Notes: generated by a model from the sequence alone, not told the origin. DNA of 64,000 bases from Pelagibacterales bacterium SAG-MED15 (GCA_014654065.1 JACWDM010000006.1:1-64000), one strand, 5' to 3'; shown: positions 10,270 to 24,203, numbered from the stretch's first letter. Made by a program: numbers and translations.

Positions 10270-10312
10270 TCTTCTCTATTGTTTTTCCTAAGTTAAGAAA
10301 TATTCTAAAGAA

Positions 10313-11380
10313 ATGTCTGATATTATAAAAATAAAAAAAGAATATCTTAGCAAATTAAATAATGATTTAGATTTAAATAGTATTAATCAAATTAAGTCAG
10401 AATTATTTGGTAAAAGTGGAAAAATTACCAATGAGTTTAAAAAAATAGGATCAATCTCAGCAAATGAAAGAAAAAAATTTGCTTATGACCTGAACTTAGC
10501 CAAAGATGAGCTGCAAAACATTATAGAAAATAAACTCAAAGATAACGAAATAAAAGAAATAAATTTAAAACTTCAAAATGAACAGGTTGATGTAACTTTA
10601 CCTGAGAGGAGTTTTAATAGAGGTAGAATACATCCAGTATCTCAAGTTATTGATGAAATATCATCTATATTTTCTGAAATAGGTTTTAGTGTTGCTGAAG
10701 GTCCTGATGTTGAAAATGAGTATAATAATTTTACAGCTCTTAATACTCCAGATAATCATCCAGCAAGAGATATGCATGACACTTTTTATTTAGATGATAA
10801 AAAAGAATTTTTATTACGAACTCATACTTCTCCTGTTCAAATAAGGACAATGCAAGGAGGAAAACCGCCATTTAAAATTATTGCTCCTGGAAGGACATAT
10901 AGGTCTGATAGTGATCAAACCCATGCTCCAATGTTCCATCAGGTCGAAGGTCTTCATATTGATAAAAATATTAATATGGGCCACTTAAAGGGATGCTTAA
11001 ATTATTTTATAAAAGAATTCTTTGAAGTTGACAAAATTCAGATGAGGTTTAGACCAAGTCATTTTCCATTCACTGAACCATCTGCTGAAGTTGACATTGG
11101 CTATAAACTTAAGAATGGTAAAATAATAATTGGTGAGGGAGATAAGTGGTTAGAGATTTTAGGATGTGGAATGGTTCATCCAAATGTTTTGAAAAATGTA
11201 AAAGTAGATCCTTTAAAATATCAAGGTTATGCCTTTGGAATGGGAATAGATAGATTAGCAATGTTGAAATATGGTATTAACGATTTGAGAGCTTTTTTTG
11301 AAACTGATTATAGATGGTTAAATCATTTTGGATTTGATCCTTTAGATGTCCCTTCAAATTATAGAGGTTTAAGTAGATGA
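10313..11380 (+). CDS. pheS: phenylalanyl-tRNA synthetase alpha subunit
   Basis: 355 aa class II synthetase subunit. An N-terminal coiled-coil arm (about 1-95) precedes the catalytic domain with GRIHPVSQV, motif 2 ([19 protein letters not shown]) and motif 3 ([15 protein letters not shown]) near the C-terminus. It forms an alpha2beta2 enzyme with PheT, whose gene overlaps the pheS stop (ATGA, 11377-11380). The pheS start follows rplT by 43 bases without a clear terminator, so pheST may be read from the ribosomal operon. The cognate tRNA-Phe candidate is at 42585-42657. Confidence 0.98.
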   Translation: MSDIIKIKKEYLSKLNNDLDLNSINQIKSELFGKSGKITNEFKKIGSISANERKKFAYDLNLAKDELQNIIENKLKDNEIKEINLKLQNEQVDVTLPERSFNRGRIHPVSQVIDEISSIFSEIGFSVAEGPDVENEYNNFTALNTPDNHPARDMHDTFYLDDKKEFLLRTHTSPVQIRTMQGGKPPFKIIAPGRTYRSDSDQTHAPMFHQVEGLHIDKNINMGHLKGCLNYFIKEFFEVDKIQMRFRPSHFPFTEPSAEVDIGYKLKNGKIIIGEGDKWLEILGCGMVHPNVLKNVKVDPLKYQGYAFGMGIDRLAMLKYGINDLRAFFETDYRWLNHFGFDPLDVPSNYRGLSR

Positions 11381-13785
11381 AATTTACAATCGACTGGCTT
11401 AAAGAGCACCTAGATACAAAACTAAACGATCAAATGATAATTGATAAGTTAACAAATATAGGTTTAGAGGTTGAAAGCTTTGAAAGTCAGCAATCTGAGT
11501 TTGATCAATTTATTGTTGCTAAAATTATTAATGCTGAAAAGCATCCTAATGCCGACAGATTAAGCTTGTGTGATGTTGATATTGGACAAGGGAAAACTGT
11601 TAAAGTTGTTTGTGGAGCACCGAACGCAAAAAAAAATCTTTACACCGTGTACGCGCCTCCGGGAGCTTTAATTCCTAAGAGCCAAACAAAATTGGCTATA
11701 AGCAAAATAAGAGGAGTAACTTCCTATGGTATGCTTTGTTCAGAGTCAGAATTGAAATTATCAAATGAAAGTGAGGGGATCATAGATTTATCTTCAAAAA
11801 AATATACTGGAGAAGTTGGAAAAAAATATTTTGCTAATAAAAATCCGAAGGTTGTTGATATTTCAATTACACCAAATAGAGCAGACTGTCTCGGTTTAAA
11901 AGGTATAGCAAGAGATTTAGCTGCAGCAGGAGCAGGTAAATTAAAAAAAAAAAATGAGGATAAAATTAAGTTTTCAGGATCACAAAATATTAAAGTTAAA
12001 ATTGCTAATGATAAAAATCAGGGATGCACAGCATTTGGTAGTTGTTTAATAAAAGGAATAAAGAATACTGATAGCCCTAAATGGTTAAGAGATAAAATTC
12101 TTTCATTAGGTCAAAAACCGATCTCTGCAGTAGTTGATGTAACTAACTATGTTATGATTGATTTAAATAGACCCTTACACGCTTATGATGCTGATAAAAT
12201 TGATCAAGGTATAATAGTTCGAAACTCAAAGAAGGGTGAGAGCTTTGAAGCGTTAGACAACAAAAAATATACACTTGAGGAAAATATGTGCGTAATATCC
12301 GATAAATCTGGTGTTTTAGGTTTAGGTGGTATCATAGGTGGGACTAGATCAGGCACAGAAAAAGATACTAAAAATATACTCTTAGAATCTGCTTATTTTG
12401 AACCAAAATCAATTAGATCTACCTCAAAAATACTCAATTTAGAAACGGATGCCAAGTATAGATTTGAAAGAGGAATTGATCCTAATTCAATTAATGAAGG
12501 ACTGATAAAGGCAGCAACACTAATTCAAAAAATATGTGGTGGATCAATCAGCAAACTAGATATTTCAAAAAATAAAAAATTTAATAATACACTTATAAAA
12601 TTTTCATTAGGTTTGTTTCAAAGTATAACTGGATTTAAGGTTTCTGACAAAGAAACAGTTAAGATTTTATTAGATTTAGGTTTTGTAGTTAAAAAGAATA
12701 AAAAGATCTTTAATCTTACTGTACCTTCTTGGAGACCTGATATTACCCAACCAATTGATATAGTTGAAGAGATTGTAAGAATAAAAGGTTATGATCAAAT
12801 AAGAACTGAAACTCCAGATAAAATTAGAAATAAACAAACTTTAAATTATCAGCAAAAATTATTTCATTTTTTACAGAGATCTGTAGCGTCTAAAGGTTAC
12901 TACGAAACTGTGACATGGTCATTTACAGACGCCAAAATAAACAAAATGTTTAAAGAAGATAAAAATGAAGTTAGAATAGTAAATCCGATAAGTTCAGATT
13001 TAAATGTTCTTAGAAGTTCTATTTTCTCAAATTTACTTTTTTATTTAAAAAAAAATTTGGATAGAGATATAACAGATATATCCCTTTTTGAAATTGGACC
13101 AGTATTTACTGGAAAAAAACCTGGCCAACAAGAGATTGTTATTTCTGCACTTAGATCTGGAATGGTATCAAGACTTAACTGGATTGAAAAAGAAAGAAAA
13201 GTAGATGTTTTTGATGCTAAAAGGGATGTAATTCAAAGTTTGATTGAGGTAGGCTTGGATCAGAAAAAATTTCATATAAATTCTAAAGTTCCAAATTATT
13301 ATCATCCAGGGAAATCAGGAGCTATTTATCAAAATTCAAGCTCTGAAAAGCCAGTGGCCTTATTTGGAGAAATTCATCCGAATATCATCCAAAAATTGGA
13401 TATTAAAACTGAAGCATTGATAATATTTGAGATCTTTTTAGATAAAATAGGTCAATTTAAGAATAAACTTAAGGATCAAAAAAAGAAATATCAATATTCA
13501 GATTTTCAGAAATCTGAAAGAGACTTTGCATTTATAATAGATAAAAACTTTAAAGTTCAAGAATTGGTTAAAATAATCTCAGAAATTGATGAGAAACTTA
13601 TTAGAAATGTAAAAATTTTTGACTTATATGAGGGAGAAACTATTCCAGGGGATAAAAAATCAGTTGCTTTGAGTGTGACTATTCAGTCTTTAGAAAAATC
13701 CTTAAATGATCAAGATCTGGAAAACATAAATAATTTGATTATTTCAACAGTTGAATCTAAATCTGGCGCGAAAATTAGATCATAA
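11377..13785 (+). CDS. pheT: phenylalanyl-tRNA synthetase beta subunit
   Basis: 802 aa, full length. Order: N-terminal OB-fold tRNA-binding domain ([18 protein letters not shown]), B3/B4 editing region ([20 protein letters not shown], then [20 protein letters not shown]), B5 domain ([17 protein letters not shown]), catalytic-like core and the C-terminal FDX anticodon-binding domain ([13 protein letters not shown]). Starts within the pheS stop (ATGA). The lepA ATG follows one base after the pheT stop. Confidence 0.98.
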   Translation: MKFTIDWLKEHLDTKLNDQMIIDKLTNIGLEVESFESQQSEFDQFIVAKIINAEKHPNADRLSLCDVDIGQGKTVKVVCGAPNAKKNLYTVYAPPGALIPKSQTKLAISKIRGVTSYGMLCSESELKLSNESEGIIDLSSKKYTGEVGKKYFANKNPKVVDISITPNRADCLGLKGIARDLAAAGAGKLKKKNEDKIKFSGSQNIKVKIANDKNQGCTAFGSCLIKGIKNTDSPKWLRDKILSLGQKPISAVVDVTNYVMIDLNRPLHAYDADKIDQGIIVRNSKKGESFEALDNKKYTLEENMCVISDKSGVLGLGGIIGGTRSGTEKDTKNILLESAYFEPKSIRSTSKILNLETDAKYRFERGIDPNSINEGLIKAATLIQKICGGSISKLDISKNKKFNNTLIKFSLGLFQSITGFKVSDKETVKILLDLGFVVKKNKKIFNLTVPSWRPDITQPIDIVEEIVRIKGYDQIRTETPDKIRNKQTLNYQQKLFHFLQRSVASKGYYETVTWSFTDAKINKMFKEDKNEVRIVNPISSDLNVLRSSIFSNLLFYLKKNLDRDITDISLFEIGPVFTGKKPGQQEIVISALRSGMVSRLNWIEKERKVDVFDAKRDVIQSLIEVGLDQKKFHINSKVPNYYHPGKSGAIYQNSSSEKPVALFGEIHPNIIQKLDIKTEALIIFEIFLDKIGQFKNKLKDQKKKYQYSDFQKSERDFAFIIDKNFKVQELVKIISEIDEKLIRNVKIFDLYEGETIPGDKKSVALSVTIQSLEKSLNDQDLENINNLIISTVESKSGAKIRS

Positions 13786-13786
13786 A

Positions 13787-15592
13787 ATGTCTGCAATTGA
13801 TAATATTAGAAATTTTGCAATTATAGCACATATAGATCATGGCAAATCAACAATCGCAGATAGAATAATTCATAAATGTGGTGGATTAACAGAAAGAGAA
13901 ATGAAAGCACAAGTTTTAGACTCTATGGATATTGAAAGAGAGCGAGGAATAACAATTAAAGCACAAACAGTTAAACTAAACTACAAGTCCAAAGATGGAA
14001 AAAATTATATCCTTAATATTATAGATACCCCGGGACATGTAGATTTTAGTTATGAGGTAAGTAGATCATTATATGCTTGTGAAGGATCAATTTTAATTGT
14101 TGATAGCACTCAGGGTGTAGAAGCTCAGACATTGGCAAATGTTTATCAAGCAATGGATATTAATCACGAAATTATTCCAATTTTAAATAAAATAGATTTA
14201 CCAGCCTCTGAAATTGAAAAAACGAAAAATCAAATTGAAGATGTGATAGGTATAGATACTTCTAATTCAATTGCATGCTCTGGAAAAACTGGAGAGGGTA
14301 TTGAAGAGATACTAGAAAAGATAATTCAAATTTTGCCACCACCAAAAGGAAATGAAAATGATATTTTAAAATGTCTATTAGTGGATAGTTGGTACGATTC
14401 TTATCTTGGTGTTGTAATTTTAATTAGAGTAATTGATGGTAAAATTAAAAAAAATATGAAAATAAAAATGATGTCTACTAATCAAGAGTATATTATTGAA
14501 AAGGTTGGAGTTTTTACACCTAAGCCAAAAGATATGGAAGAGCTTAATTCTGGTGAAATTGGTTTTATTATTACTGGTATAAAAAATCTTTCTGACACAA
14601 AAGTTGGTGATACAATATGTGAAGCTAATAGCCCTCTAAAAGAAGCATTACCAGGTTTTAAACCAAGTAAACCAGTGGTATTCTGCGGACTATTTCCAGT
14701 CGATAGCTCAGAATATCAAAAACTAAAAGATGGACTAGCAAAGTTAAAATTAAATGACTCTAGCTTTTCATTTGAACCTGAATCTTCCTCAGCACTTGGA
14801 CTTGGTTTTAGATGTGGTTTTTTAGGCCTTTTGCATTTGGAAATTATAACAGAAAGACTAGAAAGAGAATTTGATATTAACTTATTAACTACTACTCCTG
14901 GAGTCGTTTACAAAGTTCATTTAAACAATAGTAAAGTTTTAGATTTGCAAAACCCTTCAAATTTACCAGACTCAACAATAATTGAGTATATTGAAGAACC
15001 TTGGATTAAGGCTACAATTATTACACCTGATCAGTATTTAGGATCAATAATAAAAATATGCCAAAATAAAAGAGGAATTCAGACAAATTTAAATTATTCA
15101 GGTAATAGAGCAGTTCTTAATTATGAAATACCACTTAATGAAGTTGTTTTTGATTTTAATGATAGATTAAAATCAATAACTAGTGGATATGCAAGTTTTG
15201 ATTATGAAATTATTGGTCATAGAGAGGGAGAATTAGTTAAATTATCGATACTAGTAAATGGTGAGACAGTAGATGCATTAGCAATGATGGTTCATAAAGA
15301 TTTTGCTCAGACGATCGGAAGAGAAGTATGTGAAAAACTTAAAGATTTAATACCAAGGCATAACTTTATGATACCAGTTCAAGCTGCAATTGGAGGAAAA
15401 ATTATTGCAAGAGAGACAATAAAGGGATTTAAAAAAGATGTCCTAACAAAAATTCATGGTGGGGGAGCAAGAGATAGGAAAAGAAAGTTACTAGATAAAC
15501 AAAAGAAAGGTAAATCAAGATCCAAACAATTCGGCAAGGTTGAAATACCACAAGAAGCATTTATTGGAGTGTTAAAAATTAACAAAGATTAA
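13787..15592 (+). CDS. lepA: elongation factor 4 (LepA) GTPase
   Basis: 601 aa translational GTPase that back-translocates or helps ribosomes under stress. The frame is open from 13751, but that extension lies in pheT and lacks homology. The ATG at 13787 gives the family start [21 protein letters not shown] motifs: [17 protein letters not shown] and NKIDLP, followed by domain II, EF-G-like domains and the LepA C-terminal domain with [16 protein letters not shown] and KFGKVEIP-like ending. Sits one base behind pheT, at the end of the translation block. Confidence 0.97.
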   Translation: MSAIDNIRNFAIIAHIDHGKSTIADRIIHKCGGLTEREMKAQVLDSMDIERERGITIKAQTVKLNYKSKDGKNYILNIIDTPGHVDFSYEVSRSLYACEGSILIVDSTQGVEAQTLANVYQAMDINHEIIPILNKIDLPASEIEKTKNQIEDVIGIDTSNSIACSGKTGEGIEEILEKIIQILPPPKGNENDILKCLLVDSWYDSYLGVVILIRVIDGKIKKNMKIKMMSTNQEYIIEKVGVFTPKPKDMEELNSGEIGFIITGIKNLSDTKVGDTICEANSPLKEALPGFKPSKPVVFCGLFPVDSSEYQKLKDGLAKLKLNDSSFSFEPESSSALGLGFRCGFLGLLHLEIITERLEREFDINLLTTTPGVVYKVHLNNSKVLDLQNPSNLPDSTIIEYIEEPWIKATIITPDQYLGSIIKICQNKRGIQTNLNYSGNRAVLNYEIPLNEVVFDFNDRLKSITSGYASFDYEIIGHREGELVKLSILVNGETVDALAMMVHKDFAQTIGREVCEKLKDLIPRHNFMIPVQAAIGGKIIARETIKGFKKDVLTKIHGGGARDRKRKLLDKQKKGKSRSKQFGKVEIPQEAFIGVLKINKD

Positions 15593-15593
15593 A

Positions 15594-16442
15594 ATGAATA
15601 TTAAAACATTTTACACAATTTACTACAGACACAGAATCCAAAAAGCTAATATATTATTAAAAATATATATTTTATTAATATTGCCTATTAGATATTTATT
15701 AAATATTCCATTTTTACCAAAAAAAATAAATCTTGATGAACACTCAAAATCTAATACTGAATTATTTAAAAAAGATTTAGATTATTTATTTGAGTATTTT
15801 AACAGTGATAAAGGCGATTATTATATTAATCAATATATGCAACCAATTAAAAAAAAAAATAAAAGAATTGATGCCCATGGTTATTCTAAAATATACGAAA
15901 GATACTTTGAAAAAATAAGGAATGGTAATTTAAATGTTTTAGAATTAGGATCTTTTTATGGAAATGCAGCTGGGGCATTCTTTTACTATTTCAAGAATTC
16001 AAGTATTTATTCTGGGGACATATGCCCTGATTTATTCAGGTATAAATCGCAAAGATTAAAAAACTTTTACATAAATACTTCAAGTGAAGTTTCAATTAAA
16101 AAAGACCTTATAGATAATCAAAGAATATTTAATGTTATCATTGAGGATGCATCACATACCTTGAGGGATCAAATTATAAGTTTATTTATGCTGTTTAAAA
16201 TCTTATCACCAAAAGGAATTTTTATTTGTGAAGAACTTGATTTTCCAGAAACAAGAAAAGACATGAATATAAATAATGAATACCCTGATCTTAAGAATAT
16301 TTTAAAAGCGATAAAATCGAATAGAGACTTTAATTCCAAATATATAAAAGAAGAAGATAAAAAATATTTTTTAGATAATTTTAATACTATAGAAATTTTT
16401 AAAGGTAAAATTAACGAAGTTGCCGTGATACAAAAAAAATAA
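15594..16442 (+). CDS. SAM-dependent methyltransferase-like protein
   Basis: 282 aa, starting one base after the lepA stop. The central part has a class I methyltransferase SAM-binding motif (LNVLELGSFYGNAAGAF) and IIEDASHTLRDQI, a D-x-S-H pattern found in the MycE/CmcI-like sugar or macrolide O-methyltransferase group. The N-terminal about 45 residues are hydrophobic and basic, so membrane association is possible. With the GT2 gene after the tRNA-Ser, a role in modifying surface sugars is a reasonable inference, but the substrate is not known. Confidence 0.65.
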   Translation: MNIKTFYTIYYRHRIQKANILLKIYILLILPIRYLLNIPFLPKKINLDEHSKSNTELFKKDLDYLFEYFNSDKGDYYINQYMQPIKKKNKRIDAHGYSKIYERYFEKIRNGNLNVLELGSFYGNAAGAFFYYFKNSSIYSGDICPDLFRYKSQRLKNFYINTSSEVSIKKDLIDNQRIFNVIIEDASHTLRDQIISLFMLFKILSPKGIFICEELDFPETRKDMNINNEYPDLKNILKAIKSNRDFNSKYIKEEDKKYFLDNFNTIEIFKGKINEVAVIQKK

Positions 16443-16445
16443 TTC

Positions 16446-16535
16446 GGAGAGATGGCCGAGCGGTTTAAGGCGCACGCTTGGAAAGTGTGTGTACCCTCAC
16501 AGGTACCGTGGGTTCGAATCCCACTCTCTCCGCCA
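16446..16535 (+). tRNA. tRNA-Ser (anticodon GGA)
   Basis: Full cloverleaf with acceptor GGAGAGA (16446-16452) pairing TCTCTCC (16525-16531), discriminator G and an encoded CCA (16533-16535). Anticodon GGA at 16480-16482 reads UCC/UCU. The long variable arm between the anticodon and T arms is the class II hallmark of tRNA-Ser, and the T loop TTCGAAT is standard. It begins three bases after the methyltransferase stop, so it may be processed from a longer transcript. Confidence 0.97.
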
Positions 16536-16579
16536 CATATTTTTTGATTAATTGTTATTATAAGTTAATATTATATAAT

Positions 16580-17431
16580 ATGAAATTTAATGATATATCA
16601 GTTGTAATTTTATTTTATAAAACATCTTATAAAGTAATTAAGAATCTCAGTAATTATAAAAATTTTGATATTTATATTTTAGATCAAAGTAACGATATTA
16701 TTTTAAAAAATAAAATTGAAAAAAAATTTCCTAAAATTAAATATTATGGAATTTCAAATAAAAATAATGGATTTGCAAAAGGTATTAACTTTTTAGTAAA
16801 AAAAACAAAATCAAAATATTTTCTTTGTACACAACCTGATACAAATATTACACAAAAATCAATTTTAAAATTAAAAAAAACATTAAAAATTAAAAAAGAC
16901 TCAGTTATATCGGTTCCTAAAATAAAGGGATTTAAAAACTACTCAAATAAAAAAAAAGATATGAAAATATTTCCGGTAAAAAAAATTTTAGGGGCAGTTT
17001 TTCTTGCGGATAAAAAAAAATTTATGGAGTTAAATATGTTTGATGAGAGATTTTTTTTTTATTGGGAGGATGTGGACTTATGCAAAAAAATAGAATTATC
17101 TAATTTAAATATATATCTAAACAGTAGTGTTGTAGCCAAGCATAAAGGTGAAGGATCAGTCAAAGCAAACTTAAAAACTTTTATAATTAGAAAAGTCAAT
17201 TTTAAATATGGAGAGTATTTATACCAATCAAAATATAGTAAAATAAAAATTATTAAAATTTTACGAGAGCCAATTAAATTTTTATTACTGTTAATTTTTT
17301 ATACATTTACATTTCAGTTTAATAAAGCTGTTGAGTCCTTATGTTCAATATATGCAATTGCAAAATTTTTATTAAATAGTGGGGTAAATTTAATTAAAAA
17401 TAGTTTTTTTCAAAAAAAGGCAATAAATTAG
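16580..17431 (+). CDS. glycosyltransferase family 2
   Basis: 283 aa. The frame is open back into the tRNA-Ser gene, so the ATG at 16580 (MKFNDISVVILFYKT) is taken as the start. Features of rhamnosyl-type GT2 enzymes: SVVILFYKT strand, GISNKNNGFAKGINF, a DxD-like QPDTN (substrate-metal site) and FFYWEDVDLCKKI near the C-terminal third. Hydrophobic segments near the C-terminus suggest membrane contact. Probably builds surface polysaccharide; donor and acceptor unknown. Confidence 0.85.
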   Translation: MKFNDISVVILFYKTSYKVIKNLSNYKNFDIYILDQSNDIILKNKIEKKFPKIKYYGISNKNNGFAKGINFLVKKTKSKYFLCTQPDTNITQKSILKLKKTLKIKKDSVISVPKIKGFKNYSNKKKDMKIFPVKKILGAVFLADKKKFMELNMFDERFFFYWEDVDLCKKIELSNLNIYLNSSVVAKHKGEGSVKANLKTFIIRKVNFKYGEYLYQSKYSKIKIIKILREPIKFLLLLIFYTFTFQFNKAVESLCSIYAIAKFLLNSGVNLIKNSFFQKKAIN

Positions 17432-17490
17432 GCAAATATCTGCTGTTTTTGTTAAATAGAAAAAAAAAAAGTTCGTTACCGAAAAAACGT

Positions 17491-17523
17491 TTAATTGCAG
17501 TGCTTTTTTAAGCATTCAATTAA
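17491..17523 (+). terminator. hairpin between GT2 and gyrB, possible terminator
   Basis: A 14-bp stem: TTAATTG (17491-17497), one bulged C, AGTGCTT (17499-17505), TTTT loop, AAGCATT, CAATTAA (to 17523), with a single G-T wobble. It lies after the GT2 gene and before gyrB. No strong U-run follows the stem, so a classical intrinsic terminator is uncertain; it could also be a structured leader of gyrB. Confidence 0.45.
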
Positions 17524-17530
17524 ATCTGAT

Positions 17531-17559
17531 TTTATTTAAATTTTAAAAAATGTTATAAT
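17531..17559 (+). promoter_or_regulatory. gyrB promoter candidate (extended -10)
   Basis: TGTTATAAT at 17551-17559 is an extended -10 (TGnTATAAT) with a consensus TATAAT hexamer. The -35 position 17 bases upstream reads TTTATT, a weak match. Expected start near 17566 gives a 14-base leader before the gyrB ATG at 17580. Confidence 0.5.
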
Positions 17560-17579
17560 TATTTTTTCCAAAAAAATAA

Positions 17580-19637
<2,058 letters not shown>

Positions 19638-19640
19638 TCA

Positions 19641-20927
19641 ATGAAGTTTTTTGAGACTTCTAAATTCTATTCTCTTAATAGACTTGAATATATAAAATTA
19701 AGATGGATAGCTATAATTGGTCAATTGATAACTATCAATATTGTAAAATTTTTTTTTAATTTTGAATTTGATTATTTTCTTTCAAATTTAATAATATATT
19801 TTGGAGCACTAAGTAATTTATTTTTAATATATTATTATAAAAGAAATCAAATTACCGATAGATCTTCATTTGTTTTTCTCTGCTTGGATATCTTTCAATT
19901 GAGCTCTTTGCTTTATTTAACTGGTGGAATAGTAAATCCTTTTTCTATATTTATTATTATACCTAGTATTTTTTCGTCGATATACCTTGCAAAAAGATCA
20001 AGTATTTTACTGGTCATTTTAACAGTATTATCAATAATCATATTAACATTTTTTAATAGAGATTTGCCATCACCTCTTAATCAACATTTTCATGTAAGTG
20101 ACTACTATTATTATGCAATTCCATTATCTCTTATTGTGGCTTTACTTTTTTTGAGTTTTTTTTCTATTACCTTTGGTGTTGAAAGAAAAATTAGAGAGCG
20201 GGCCTTAAATAAAATGGAATCTATTATAGCAAAGGAGCATGAATTGGTCTCACTTGGGGGGCAAGCAGCAGCGGCTGCTCATTCACTTGGTACACCACTT
20301 TCCACCATTAAGATAATTTTATCAGATTTAAATAAAGAGTTTAAAAACACAAAAAATTTTAATAAAGATTTAGAGCTACTATCAAGTCAAGTAGATAGAT
20401 GCATAGAAATTCTTAAAAAATTAAGCATGAATCCAAATATTGATGATGAGTTTTTAGATAAAAATATTACATTAAAAGATTATTTAGTTCAAATCATAAG
20501 ATCTTTTGAGGAAATAAGTAAAAAAGAATTCAATTTAATTGTAGATCAATTTAATAATCCTATAACATTACCAAAAAAAATTGAGGTCGTATATGGTCTA
20601 AGAAATTTCATTGGTAATGCAAATAAATTTTCAAAAAAAAAAATATTTATTAATTTAAAAAGTGATATTGAAGAGACTATTATAAAAATAGAGGATGATG
20701 GAGAAGGATTTCCAAAAGATATTATTCATAAAATAGGAGAACCTTATTTAAAGAGTATGGCTGGAAGTAATAGTAAAATGGGAATGGGTCTAGGAGTATT
20801 CATTGGAAAGACATTACTTGAAAAAAATCTTGCAACCATTTCATGTAAGAATTCAAAAACGAGATCTGGTGCTGAAATTACTATTGTTTGGAAAAATAAA
20901 GATTTAAATTCTTTTAATTTTAGTTAA
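19641..20927 (+). CDS. regB: RegB/PrrB-type redox sensor histidine kinase
   Basis: 428 aa with about six N-terminal membrane spans. It has the RegB ubiquinone-binding heptapeptide GGxxNPF (GGIVNPF, 95-101), the H-box around His214 ([14 protein letters not shown]), and a redox-box Cys254 in [10 protein letters not shown], equivalent to the RegB cysteine in RCRxIL. ATPase boxes follow: NANKFSKK (N), DDGEGFP (G1), GMGLGV (G2). In relatives RegB senses quinone pool and oxygen and phosphorylates RegA; no response regulator gene is next to it. It is three bases behind gyrB and overlaps convergent cobT by 8 bases. Confidence 0.85.
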   Translation: MKFFETSKFYSLNRLEYIKLRWIAIIGQLITINIVKFFFNFEFDYFLSNLIIYFGALSNLFLIYYYKRNQITDRSSFVFLCLDIFQLSSLLYLTGGIVNPFSIFIIIPSIFSSIYLAKRSSILLVILTVLSIIILTFFNRDLPSPLNQHFHVSDYYYYAIPLSLIVALLFLSFFSITFGVERKIRERALNKMESIIAKEHELVSLGGQAAAAAHSLGTPLSTIKIILSDLNKEFKNTKNFNKDLELLSSQVDRCIEILKKLSMNPNIDDEFLDKNITLKDYLVQIIRSFEEISKKEFNLIVDQFNNPITLPKKIEVVYGLRNFIGNANKFSKKKIFINLKSDIEETIIKIEDDGEGFPKDIIHKIGEPYLKSMAGSNSKMGMGLGVFIGKTLLEKNLATISCKNSKTRSGAEITIVWKNKDLNSFNFS

Positions 20928-22713
20928 GTTTTTTTTTATCACTAAACAAATCACTTAATTGGTTTATCATGACATCACCAAGCTCTTGAACATCTGTTAT
21001 TTTTATCGCTTTTGAGTAATACCTTGAAACATCATGACCAATTCCTATCGCTAATATTTCGATGTTGCTTTTGTTTTCAATAAATTTAACAGTTTTTTTC
21101 AAGTGTTTTTCAAGGTAATCGCCATAATTTACACTCAAAGTACTGTCATCGACAGGTGCACCATCAGATATAACCATAAGTATTTTCCTTTCTTCTTTGC
21201 GTTTTTGTAATCTATTAAATGCCCAATTAATTGCTTCTCCGTCTATGTTTTCTTTTAATAATCCTTCTTTAAGCATTAAACCTAAATTATTTTTTGAAAT
21301 TCTCCATTGTGTATCTGCACTTTTATAAATTATATGTCGTAGATCATTTAATCTTCCTGGATTTTTTGGTTTGCTGTGTTTGTTCCAACTTTCTCTTGAT
21401 TGTCCTCCTTTCCAATTTTTTGTTGTAAAACCAAGAATTTCAACTTTGACTGCGCATCTTTCAAGTGTTCTAGATAAAATGTCTGCACATATTGCTGCAA
21501 TAGTTATAGGTCTCCCTCTCATAGATCCAGAGTTGTCAATCAAAAGCGTAACAACTGTATCTTTAAATTCATAATCCTTTTCTTTCTTAAAAGATAATGA
21601 ACTATGAGGATCCATTATTACTCTAGTTAATTTTGATGTGTCTAATAAGCCTTCCTCTAAATCAAATTCCCATGCTCTTTTTTGGCTTGCTAATAATTGT
21701 CTTTGAAGTTTATTGGCTAATTTAGTTATCAAATCTTGAAAAGTTATTAGTTGCTGATCTAAATTTTTTCTTAATTTAGATACTTCCTCTAAATTTTCCA
21801 GATTTTCAGCTTTAGAAATTTCATCAAATTCTTTAGTAAATACCTTATAGTCTTTATCATTAAATTCTGTCCCATACTTTTGAATAATTGTTTCACTAGT
21901 TTGATTTTCAGAGTCTGATTCCACAGATTGATCTTCAATTTTGTGTTCACTAAAATCATATTCAGAGTCTATGCCTTCTTGATTATCTTCTTGTTGTTTC
22001 TTCGCATCATTTTCATCAGAATCAGGTGACTGGTTATCTTGATTTTCATCAGATTGATCAATTTCATCTTGCTGATTGTTTTCGTTTGTACTTTCATTTG
22101 TATCATCGAATATGTTTAGTTCTTGCAAAATTTCCGAAACTTTAGAGTTGTAAATTTCTTGATTTTCTAAATTTTTTGATAAAAATTCTAAATGATCTTT
22201 TAATGATTTATCAAAATCATTTTTCCAAAAATTTAAAATTTTTTCATTTTGATGATTTAATTTAATATTAAAAAAATTTTCAAGCATATATAATTCAAAA
22301 GCTTCATTAACATTGACATCTTCCTTTGAAATCAATTGATCGTTTTTTTTTAATGAAATTTTATTAATATAATTTTCTTTAAGATTAGCACCTACACCCT
22401 TTAGAATTTTTGAACCCAATAATTCACACCTAATTTTTTCTGATAACTCATAAAGATTTTTATATGATAAATTTTTAGGAAGGTTTTTTTTATATACTTC
22501 TGTATTTGAAAATTTTTTTTTTAAAGCGCTTGAATCGCTCTTAGCTCTATATTTTATAAAATCATGTCTTGTTTCTAATTTTTCAAGTTCAAATAGATCT
22601 ATTTTTTTATTATTAACTTTATGCTTTTCAAACGAGAAATCATCAGATATTGCATTAGCAGTTGATATAAGAGCTAGTTTAAATTTTTCTTTAATATTAT
22701 TTTCTTTACCCAT
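20920..22713 (-). CDS. cobT: CobT, VWA-domain cobaltochelatase-type subunit
   Basis: 597 aa. The N-terminal helical part is followed by a long acidic Asp/Glu/Gln/Ser-rich stretch (about residues 205-275), then a C-terminal von Willebrand A domain with the MIDAS motif in [11 protein letters not shown] and [13 protein letters not shown]. This is the classic CobT layout. CobT forms a ring with the AAA+ ATPase CobS (gene directly upstream, 8-base overlap). In B12 makers the pair drives cobalt insertion with CobN. No other cobalamin genes are in this window, so the client could be different. Confidence 0.93.
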   Translation of the reverse strand: MGKENNIKEKFKLALISTANAISDDFSFEKHKVNNKKIDLFELEKLETRHDFIKYRAKSDSSALKKKFSNTEVYKKNLPKNLSYKNLYELSEKIRCELLGSKILKGVGANLKENYINKISLKKNDQLISKEDVNVNEAFELYMLENFFNIKLNHQNEKILNFWKNDFDKSLKDHLEFLSKNLENQEIYNSKVSEILQELNIFDDTNESTNENNQQDEIDQSDENQDNQSPDSDENDAKKQQEDNQEGIDSEYDFSEHKIEDQSVESDSENQTSETIIQKYGTEFNDKDYKVFTKEFDEISKAENLENLEEVSKLRKNLDQQLITFQDLITKLANKLQRQLLASQKRAWEFDLEEGLLDTSKLTRVIMDPHSSLSFKKEKDYEFKDTVVTLLIDNSGSMRGRPITIAAICADILSRTLERCAVKVEILGFTTKNWKGGQSRESWNKHSKPKNPGRLNDLRHIIYKSADTQWRISKNNLGLMLKEGLLKENIDGEAINWAFNRLQKRKEERKILMVISDGAPVDDSTLSVNYGDYLEKHLKKTVKFIENKSNIEILAIGIGHDVSRYYSKAIKITDVQELGDVMINQLSDLFSDKKKLN

Positions 22714-23686
22714 TTAGTTTTGAATTAACCATTGACTCTGGCAATTCTTCACCAAAGCATCTCTGGTAGTATTCTGCAATAATATTCTTTTCAATTTCAT
22801 CACATTTATTTAAAAAAGTTACCCTGAAACCGTAACCAATGTTTTTAAAAATCTCTGAATTTTCTACCCAATGTAAAACCGTCCTTGGGCTCATAACCGT
22901 GGAAATATCACCAGCAACAAAACCCTTCCTTGTAAGTGTTGCTACTTTAATCATATTTGCAACTTTTTCCTTACCTTTTGAATTATTCAGACTTTTATTT
23001 TTTGCAAGAATTATTTCCATTTCTTTTTCAAGACTCAAATAATTTAATGAAGTAACAATATTCCACCTATCCATTTGGCCTTGGTTGATTTGTTGAGTAC
23101 CATGATAAAGACCAGTTGTATCACCTAATCCTATTGTGTTTGATGTTGCAAACAATCTAAAATATTTATTTTGTTTTATTACTTTATTTTTATCCAATAG
23201 AGTGAAACTCCCGTCAGCCTCTAACACTCTTTGTATGACAAACATAACATCTGGCCTTCCTGCATCATATTCATCAAAAACTAAAGCTACAGGATTTTGG
23301 ATAGACCATGGCAAAATTCCTTCTTTGAATTCTGTTATTTGTTTGCCATCTTTAATTGAAATTGCATCTTTTCCTATTAAATCAATTCTACTTACGTGAC
23401 TATCTAGATTTATTCTTATGCACGGCCAATTTAGTCTCGCAGCAACTTGCTCTATATGCGTAGATTTTCCAGTTCCGTGGTAGCCTTGTACCAAAACTCT
23501 TTTATTAAATGAAAAGCCTGACAATATTGCAAGTGTTGTATCTTTATCAAAAATATAATTTTTATCAATTTCAGGAACATATTCATTTTTCTTTGAGAAA
23601 GCTTCAATTTCTAAGTCGGAGTCTATCCCAAAAGTTTGTTTAACTGATAGTTTAATGTCTGGTTTTATATCTAAATTATTTATCAA
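22706..23686 (-). CDS. cobS: CobS, AAA+ (MoxR-like) ATPase
   Basis: 326 aa. Walker A GYHGTGKS (68-75), Walker [12 protein letters not shown], sensor-1 region [10 protein letters not shown] and arginine-finger region [10 protein letters not shown]. This is the CobS/MoxR-clade signature. It partners the VWA protein CobT encoded just downstream. It overlaps the J-protein gene by 11 bases at its start, so the three are one translationally coupled minus-strand unit: J-protein, CobS, CobT. Confidence 0.95.
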   Translation of the reverse strand: MINNLDIKPDIKLSVKQTFGIDSDLEIEAFSKKNEYVPEIDKNYIFDKDTTLAILSGFSFNKRVLVQGYHGTGKSTHIEQVAARLNWPCIRINLDSHVSRIDLIGKDAISIKDGKQITEFKEGILPWSIQNPVALVFDEYDAGRPDVMFVIQRVLEADGSFTLLDKNKVIKQNKYFRLFATSNTIGLGDTTGLYHGTQQINQGQMDRWNIVTSLNYLSLEKEMEIILAKNKSLNNSKGKEKVANMIKVATLTRKGFVAGDISTVMSPRTVLHWVENSEIFKNIGYGFRVTFLNKCDEIEKNIIAEYYQRCFGEELPESMVNSKLNG

Positions 23687-24203
23687 TTTTATTCCTGTAT
23701 GTATTCTTTAACTGTGTATATGCTAAAGTTATTACCTTAAGTTTTTCCTCATAATTTTTATCCCCAGAATTAATATCAGGGTGAAATTTTTTAACAAGTT
23801 TTTTAAACTTCTGCTGTATTTTGTCCCATTTTAAACCAACAGAAATACCAAGTACAGCAAATGCTTTTATATCATTATTGTTAAATTTTAAATTTCTCTC
23901 ATTATTTAAATGTTTTTTAAATTTTAAATCATCAAATCCTTCATTTAATACATTATTCCATAAAACTTTAAAAAAATTATCTGAAGAGCTGAAACCCTGT
24001 GTTGGTTTATGCCATGTAACGTCACTTTTTAGAAAGTTAATTACTTCTTCGTCATTCATACCAGAAAAATAATTCCAGTTCTTATTAAATTCTTTAACGT
24101 GCTTTAGACACAAAAGTCTGAAATTCTTACTATTGTCCTTTTCAATTGGCGCTCTATACTCCCCTATTTCAAAGCAATTATTCCAATCACAAATTGTTTT
24201 CAT
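23676..24203 (-). CDS. J-domain protein encoded with CobST
   Basis: 175 aa. The J domain is at the C-terminus, with VLGISVGLKWDKIQQKFKKL and the HPD tripeptide in KKFHPDINSGD (near residue 156), so it should stimulate a Hsp70. The N-terminal half has Cys residues in CDWNNCFEIG. In many alphaproteobacteria a J-protein of this shape precedes cobS and is divergent from bolA, exactly as here. It may load or remodel clients of the CobS-CobT ring (inference). Confidence 0.85.
   Translation of the reverse strand: MKTICDWNNCFEIGEYRAPIEKDNSKNFRLLCLKHVKEFNKNWNYFSGMNDEEVINFLKSDVTWHKPTQGFSSSDNFFKVLWNNVLNEGFDDLKFKKHLNNERNLKFNNNDIKAFAVLGISVGLKWDKIQQKFKKLVKKFHPDINSGDKNYEEKLKVITLAYTQLKNTYRNKIDK

Noticed and set aside
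13751-13786. Upstream start for lepA
   Set aside because: The 12 extra residues lie inside pheT and do not match LepA; the ATG at 13787 gives the family start.
16478-16579. GT2 reading frame extended into tRNA-Ser
   Set aside because: The extension begins with TTG inside the tRNA anticodon arm; the ATG at 16580 is the sensible start.
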